From NCBI GenBank assembly GCA_900128585.1, contig LT642343.1, positions 1 to 22,107 on the forward strand: a DNA stretch of 22,107 nucleotides, read 5' to 3'. Every line of letters begins with the position of its first letter. The first letter of the stretch is position 1. Source of the DNA: Stramenopiles sp. TOSAG23-3 (Eukaryota > Sar). A program made the translations under genes and the position numbers. The notes under the pieces are model-generated. The model worked only from the letters and a program-made list of their open reading frames with translations. It ran no database searches and was not told where the DNA came from. Positions 18,779 to 22,107 of the stretch are shown piece by piece.

Positions 18779-19285
18779 ATGTCGGCTTCCAAGAACAAAG
18801 TAGTTGTTACGTCGGAGCAAGAGTCTGAGGCAAGGGAATGCTTTGCCATGTTTGACTCTGACAACGATGGGTTTATATTAAAGAAAGAAGTCCCAATGTT
18901 GTTTATGTCCTTGGGGAAAAACCCGACGCAGAAGGAGATCAACACGCTCATGGCAAAGCACAAGTCAAGGAGAAAAGACAGGGTGTCCGTAGACGAGTTC
19001 ATATACCTGCTGAAACAGGGCATTGGTGGCTCTGGCGAACCAGGAGGAGAAATGATGGAAGGGTTGAAAATATACGACGATATGATGAGTTCTAAGCCAG
19101 GAACTGGGACCATTACGGAAGGGGAACTGAGGCACATCATGGCCAAGTTTGGGGAAAAGCTGAACAAGGAAGAGTTGGCTGGGCTGATGGATTTTGCTAA
19201 AGGGGCCAGCAAAAACGGAAAAGTCGACTACGCAATGTTTGTAGATAAATTGGTTAACCCACACAAGTATAAGGATGTTCAGTGA
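18779..19285 (+). CDS. EF-hand protein, calmodulin or myosin-light-chain type (168 aa)
   Basis: A four-EF-hand protein of the calmodulin superfamily. Only EF1 keeps a canonical calcium loop, D26-S-D28-N-D30-G-F-I-L-K-K-E37. EF2 (about 61-73) is basic and lacks acidic ligands. EF3 (about 100-117, 'SKPGTGTITEGEL') and EF4 (about 139-152, 'SKNGKVDYAMF') keep the Gly and hydrophobic positions but not the Asp ligands. 'SLGKNPTQ' (44-51) and 'GELRHIMAKFGEKL' (115-128) fit both calmodulin and myosin essential light chains; the loss of calcium ligands favours a light-chain-like or regulatory subunit role. A Gly-rich linker (80-91) separates the two lobes. No intron is needed. The stop TGA is followed directly by ATG of a small doubtful frame. 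The exact partner is unknown. Confidence 0.88.
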   Translation: MSASKNKVVVTSEQESEARECFAMFDSDNDGFILKKEVPMLFMSLGKNPTQKEINTLMAKHKSRRKDRVSVDEFIYLLKQGIGGSGEPGGEMMEGLKIYDDMMSSKPGTGTITEGELRHIMAKFGEKLNKEELAGLMDFAKGASKNGKVDYAMFVDKLVNPHKYKDVQ

Positions 19286-19668
19286 ATGGGTCGAAGCAAT
19301 ATGCATGGGCGAGGATCAAGCAGCAGGGAAGCCATGCCCAGTCCTTCCACAGGGTCAGAACGAAGTGGGCGGGCTTTGGCCTACTACTGCTGTTGTGGAA
19401 ATACATGTGTTACCCCCACTAGAGAGAGAGCAAAGCACAAAAGTGCGAAGAAAAAAAATTATTTTGGCGCAGAGAGATTCAGTATTTGCTGCGTAAGTTT
19501 TATTTATCAATGCAACTATACGTTCTATTTTAGCCTCGGTGCGATCTAGGCCCTCGACCGCGTGTGTAAAAGTGCGCCCACTCCCGCAAGAAATGCAATA
19601 AACGAAAACCACCCCACGGTTTTTTTTATTTGGTTTTATACCGTCACAATGCCACACCATCAACCCCT
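19286..19668. other. Convergent spacer with a possible 41-nt intron
   Basis: This lies between the EF-hand stop and the stop of the minus-strand Cys-rich gene. On the plus strand an 87-codon frame starts immediately after the EF-hand stop. It contains GTAAGT at 19493 and TTTTAG ending at 19533, which would splice out 41 nt and give an 80-residue Cys-containing product. On the minus strand a 102-codon frame (19355-19663) is also open. Neither has recognisable homology, so I treat the stretch as 3' UTR unless expression shows otherwise. Confidence 0.4.
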
Positions 19669-20337
19669 TTAACTCACGTGCCGGTGAAGCTTTACCCGTT
19701 TATTCCGTCCATCGCTTTCCCAAAATTGCTTTACTATAAGGTCATCCTTCTCTTTTTCCGTTTTGTACACATCTCCCGTTTCTGCAAGCGCCGCGTAGGA
19801 CGTCAGATAATCGCTAAAGCTCCCGTAATGAGCGTAAAGAAAATCGACCATTTGGCGACGGCGTTGGGAGTCTTCCTTCAGGGCTGCCCACAACTCTTTG
19901 TGCGTTTCGACTGCCTCGTTGCACAGGTCTGGCTTTCGCCTTGTGTCTATATAATTGCCATTTGTCTTGTACTCTTGGGGTTTCTTCACCTTTGCCCGTT
20001 TGAAAAACACATTCAAGACCATCGTCCCGACTTCTGCATTTTGGCACAGCAAGGCCCTGATGCGACCCGCGGTCTCTTGGACGGACTGAAAAGACTTGAG
20101 ACTATCTGGGCATTCACGGTCGAGGCTTTCAACGCCACACTTGCGCTTTCTATTCCCCGCGTTAGAACCGTGATACGTCGCGCATGCTTTGCAGGCCAAC
20201 CCGGCACTACAAAATTTACAGATAAGACGTATGCGCATCTCAAGCAAAGCGGGGACCAATGGGCTTTCCAAAAACGCAATAAGTTTCCCATCGTACCCTG
20301 TCCCGTCCGACACGCCCGTCGTCCCCACACGGTCCAT
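19669..20337 (-). CDS. Unrecognised Cys-rich protein (222 aa)
   Basis: I do not recognise this protein. A Cys cluster at C40, C43, C49 and C52, with H56, C67 and C76 behind it, could bind zinc (CxxC-x5-CxxC spacing). After residue 85 the sequence looks helical, rich in Lys, Glu and Gln, with 'RRRQMVDFLYAHYGSFSDYLTSY' cut to 'MVDFLYAHYGSF' (about 166-177), and ends basic. The opposite-strand frame over the same interval has odd composition, so the minus frame is preferred. The start ATG at 20337 is the first in frame. The gene is convergent with the EF-hand gene and lies downstream of the repeat protein on the same strand. GC content and codons are less biased than in LRRC9 or Cdh1. It could be a nucleic-acid-binding or adaptor protein, but that is a guess. 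Confidence 0.65.
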   Translation of the reverse strand: MDRVGTTGVSDGTGYDGKLIAFLESPLVPALLEMRIRLICKFCSAGLACKACATYHGSNAGNRKRKCGVESLDRECPDSLKSFQSVQETAGRIRALLCQNAEVGTMVLNVFFKRAKVKKPQEYKTNGNYIDTRRKPDLCNEAVETHKELWAALKEDSQRRRQMVDFLYAHYGSFSDYLTSYAALAETGDVYKTEKEKDDLIVKQFWESDGRNKRVKLHRHVS

Positions 20338-20790
20338 TTCCTTTCAAAAAAAATAGGTTCGCGCCCCAGTTTTTAAGTCACCTCCTATGCGCTTGTTCTA
20401 CGGTCATTGAAAACAAATAGGCACGGTTTCGTTTCGTTAATTTAACTGCGTGTCATCGAAATGAAGAATGGAAAATGAACTCAGCGCGGGGACATCTTTT
20501 AATACCGGTAGTTGTTTTGCGTTGTCCTCTTCTATTCGTCGGCTCGTCGCCCCTCGCGCCCTCGCGCACTTTATTTTTTGAAGTATAGTATACTAATACA
20601 TGTAGTTATTATCGCCTATGTACTAAATCCAATGGGAATCTCCATCTACTACTTGGTTCGGTACCGGTACCGGTACCGTACGGTACCTTGTACAAGGAAG
20701 GCAATTTCATCAACATGATGTACATTTCTCAATTCAGATTATCATTCAATGGATTTGGACTTCGTTTAAATAAGTAAACAATAAATTTTA
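20338..20790. other. Spacer between two minus-strand genes, with palindrome cluster
   Basis: It lies upstream of the Cys-rich gene and downstream of the repeat protein gene. It contains a CG-rich TCGTCGC/CTCGCGC patch at 20538-20567 and the GGTACC palindrome cluster at 20659-20697. No gene is seen; a small plus frame here has no ATG start and low-complexity YR repeats. Confidence 0.6.
20659..20697. promoter_or_regulatory. Cluster of three overlapping perfect palindromes
   Basis: Three overlapping perfect palindromes are visible: 20 bp at 20659-20678 (tandem GGTACC), 16 bp at 20672-20687 and 12 bp at 20686-20697 (CCTTGTACAAGG). They sit about 320 bp upstream of the Cys-rich gene. A binding-site array or a cruciform-forming element is possible; the regulatory role is inference. 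Confidence 0.45.
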
Positions 20791-21702
20791 CTACTCTTTT
20801 TGTGGATTTGTTCTCTTTGAATATTTTGAGTTGAATAATGGGTTTGTGTGGGTTACTTTTCCAGAGCCTTCCATCACTTTAGAAAAGCCCAGGCTGAACC
20901 AACTCTTGAAGGTCTTAATCGCTGTCGTCCAGCAAACTAGAGTAATCAGCAAGGCAAACACGAAGTCGGGCATAGTCGTGCAAGGGCGAGTGGTCAGCAG
21001 CGAGAAAAGAAGAATGCCCTGATCATTCGACGAGACTTCATCTCGTGCGGGGTTTGTGCCTTGGGCGCTACGCCCGTCCACTTCGGTGCTAGGGAGCGCA
21101 TCTACGATTCTTTGCGCTTGCTCTGAATCGCTTGCTTTCTTCGCGGCCTTAATACGTGCATTGCGCGCAACTTTTGAAGCTACCGTGGCATTCTTCATTT
21201 CTGCAATGCGTGCTGCTTGCTCTGCATCGGCCGCCTTCTTTGCGGTTTCAATGTTTTTTCGTTTTATAATATCGGCTTGGACACCTGCCATCTTATCCTC
21301 CGACATTCTTCGCGCCCGTTCGTCTTCGGTTGCTACGACGGCAGCCTTAATATTTTCCGCCCTGCTAGGTGTCGGGGCGTTGGCGCTAGCAACACGTGCA
21401 GCTTGTTCATCATCGGCAGCCTTCTTCGCCGACTCGATGTTTTTTTGTTTTATAATTTCAGCTTGGACTTCTGCCATACTGTCCTCTGACATTCTCCGGG
21501 TTCGCTCGCCTTCCGCCGCTGCAATAGCAAATTTTATGTTCTCTGTTCGGCTTGGAGACGAAGGTTCGGACGCTGAAATTCTCCGCGCGCGCTCGCCTTC
21601 AGCTGCAGCAATTGCAGCCTTTATATTCTCCGCTCGATCGGCACGTTCCTGCACGTCCTGATCGGGGTTACCCCAAACACTATCTGCTGTTGGCATATTC
21701 AA
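20791..21702 (-). CDS. Unrecognised repeat protein with C-terminal membrane anchor (303 aa)
   Basis: I do not recognise the family. Two 62-residue repeats (51-112 and 113-174) share the order RxENIK-A-ExERxRRMSED-MA-VQA-IIK-KNIE-AKKAAD-EQAAR. A partial unit lies before them (25-42) and another after (183-199). The repeats are charged, Ala-rich and probably helical. A single hydrophobic span at about 246-263 (FVFALLITLVCWTTAI) is followed by a 40-residue basic, Ser/Asn-rich tail, so the N-terminal repeats may sit in the cytosol and the protein may be held by a late membrane segment. No signal peptide is visible. RRMSED could be a basophilic kinase site (RRxS). The plus-strand frame across the same bases is a shadow of the repeat. 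ATG 21702 is chosen because the repeat unit begins soon after it. Its role is unknown. Confidence 0.75.
   Translation of the reverse strand: MNMPTADSVWGNPDQDVQERADRAENIKAAIAAAEGERARRISASEPSSPSRTENIKFAIAAAEGERTRRMSEDSMAEVQAEIIKQKNIESAKKAADDEQAARVASANAPTPSRAENIKAAVVATEDERARRMSEDKMAGVQADIIKRKNIETAKKAADAEQAARIAEMKNATVASKVARNARIKAAKKASDSEQAQRIVDALPSTEVDGRSAQGTNPARDEVSSNDQGILLFSLLTTRPCTTMPDFVFALLITLVCWTTAIKTFKSWFSLGFSKVMEGSGKVTHTNPLFNSKYSKRTNPQKE
21181..21552 (-). repeat. In-frame tandem duplication, 186-bp unit x2
   Basis: Units at 21552-21367 and 21366-21181 encode the two 62-residue repeats. They are similar but clearly diverged at DNA level, so the duplication is not recent. The period is a multiple of three, as needed to keep the frame. 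Confidence 0.9.
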
Positions 21703-22071
21703 TAACCGTTATGTATTCTGTTCGTTTAGAGTGGGTGGGGCGTCAAGTCGTTCAGTTCTGCGTTCACGTGTACGATGCCAAAGACAATTAACAGTTTTTG
21801 GGTTTATAATGTGCTTGTTCCCGTAAAAAGTCGCCCTTTTCTTTTGCCAATCAATACACACACCTAACTTGGCGAGAAAAGATATCATAATTTCAATGTT
21901 GAAAGTTGAAGTAGTGGTAATTTATATTTAAGCGACGACCACCAAGAAGAAGAAGAAGATGATGGGAGAATTATTAAATTTGTTTTTATAATAATCCACA
22001 ATAAGTAAAGGGGCACAGCATCGTTATCACATGATTTTGGGGGGGGCAAAACTTGGCACAGATCTTTCCTC

Positions 22072-22107
<36 letters not shown>
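21703..22107. other. Terminal non-coding stretch ending in poly(C)
   Basis: This is upstream of the repeat protein gene. It holds AT-rich sequence, a GAAGAAGAAGAAGATGATG run at 21943-21963, a G8 run at 22039-22046 and 35 consecutive C at 22073-22107, where the window ends. No gene is seen. Confidence 0.7.
22073..22107 (+). repeat. Poly(C) run, 35 nt, at the window edge
   Basis: An uninterrupted run of 35 C reaching the last base of the window. It may be longer in the genome or may be an assembly-end artefact. Confidence 0.95.

Noticed and set aside
19355-19663. 102-codon minus-strand frame downstream of the Cys-rich gene
   Set aside because: AT-rich codons unlike the neighbours, no homology, and overlap with a plus-strand intron-like pattern. 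Kept only as a possibility.
19630-20376. 248-codon frame on the plus strand over the Cys-rich gene
   Set aside because: Overlaps the more protein-like minus frame completely and has mixed hydrophobic, Cys/His/Arg-rich composition without recognisable domains.
21056-21661. 201-codon plus-strand frame opposite the repeat protein
   Set aside because: An Ala/Phe/Ser-rich shadow of the 62-residue repeat. The minus frame has charged helical repeats and a defined anchor.

Overview
This is nuclear DNA of a unicellular eukaryote, most likely a flagellated protist or alga. The genes are eukaryotic families: a TBC RabGAP, a CHORD zinc protein, the APC/C activator Cdh1/FZR1, the cilium-associated LRR protein LRRC9, an ER CDP-alcohol phosphotransferase and a calmodulin-superfamily protein. 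Coding regions are long, visibly GC-rich and almost intron-free. The spacers are AT-rich and full of microsatellites such as GAA, TTTC, CA and AAAATC. An LRRC9 orthologue argues for a lineage that makes cilia. I cannot place the organism more closely from sequence alone.

Layout from left to right: a TBC-domain protein (minus, 210-1796); a microsatellite-rich divergent spacer; a novel basic coiled-coil protein (plus, 3226-4770); convergent to it, a single-CHORD protein (minus, 4995-5876); Cdh1/FZR1 (minus, 6618-8342); a 2.4 kb gene-free spacer with a 222-nt pure purine tract and an octamer array; LRRC9 (plus, 10779-15877), whose frame is broken twice near homopolymer runs; convergent to it, an ethanolamine/choline phosphotransferase (minus, 16347-17534); a divergent 1.2 kb spacer; an EF-hand protein (plus, 18779-19285); an unrecognised Cys-rich protein (minus, 19669-20337); and an unrecognised protein with 62-residue repeats and a C-terminal membrane anchor (minus, 20791-21702). 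The window ends in a run of 35 C.

The genes do not form one pathway, as expected for a eukaryotic locus. The most notable structural signal is an 89-bp inverted duplication. The last codons and 3' flank of the CHORD gene reappear, inverted, ending one base before the Cdh1 start codon. This looks like the scar of a roughly 3.3 kb inversion made by staggered breaks. Other points of interest are the two frame breaks in LRRC9, a cluster of three overlapping perfect palindromes near 20670, a compound TTTC/GACTC repeat shared by two distant spacers, and the repeat/tail-anchor protein, whose family I do not recognise.
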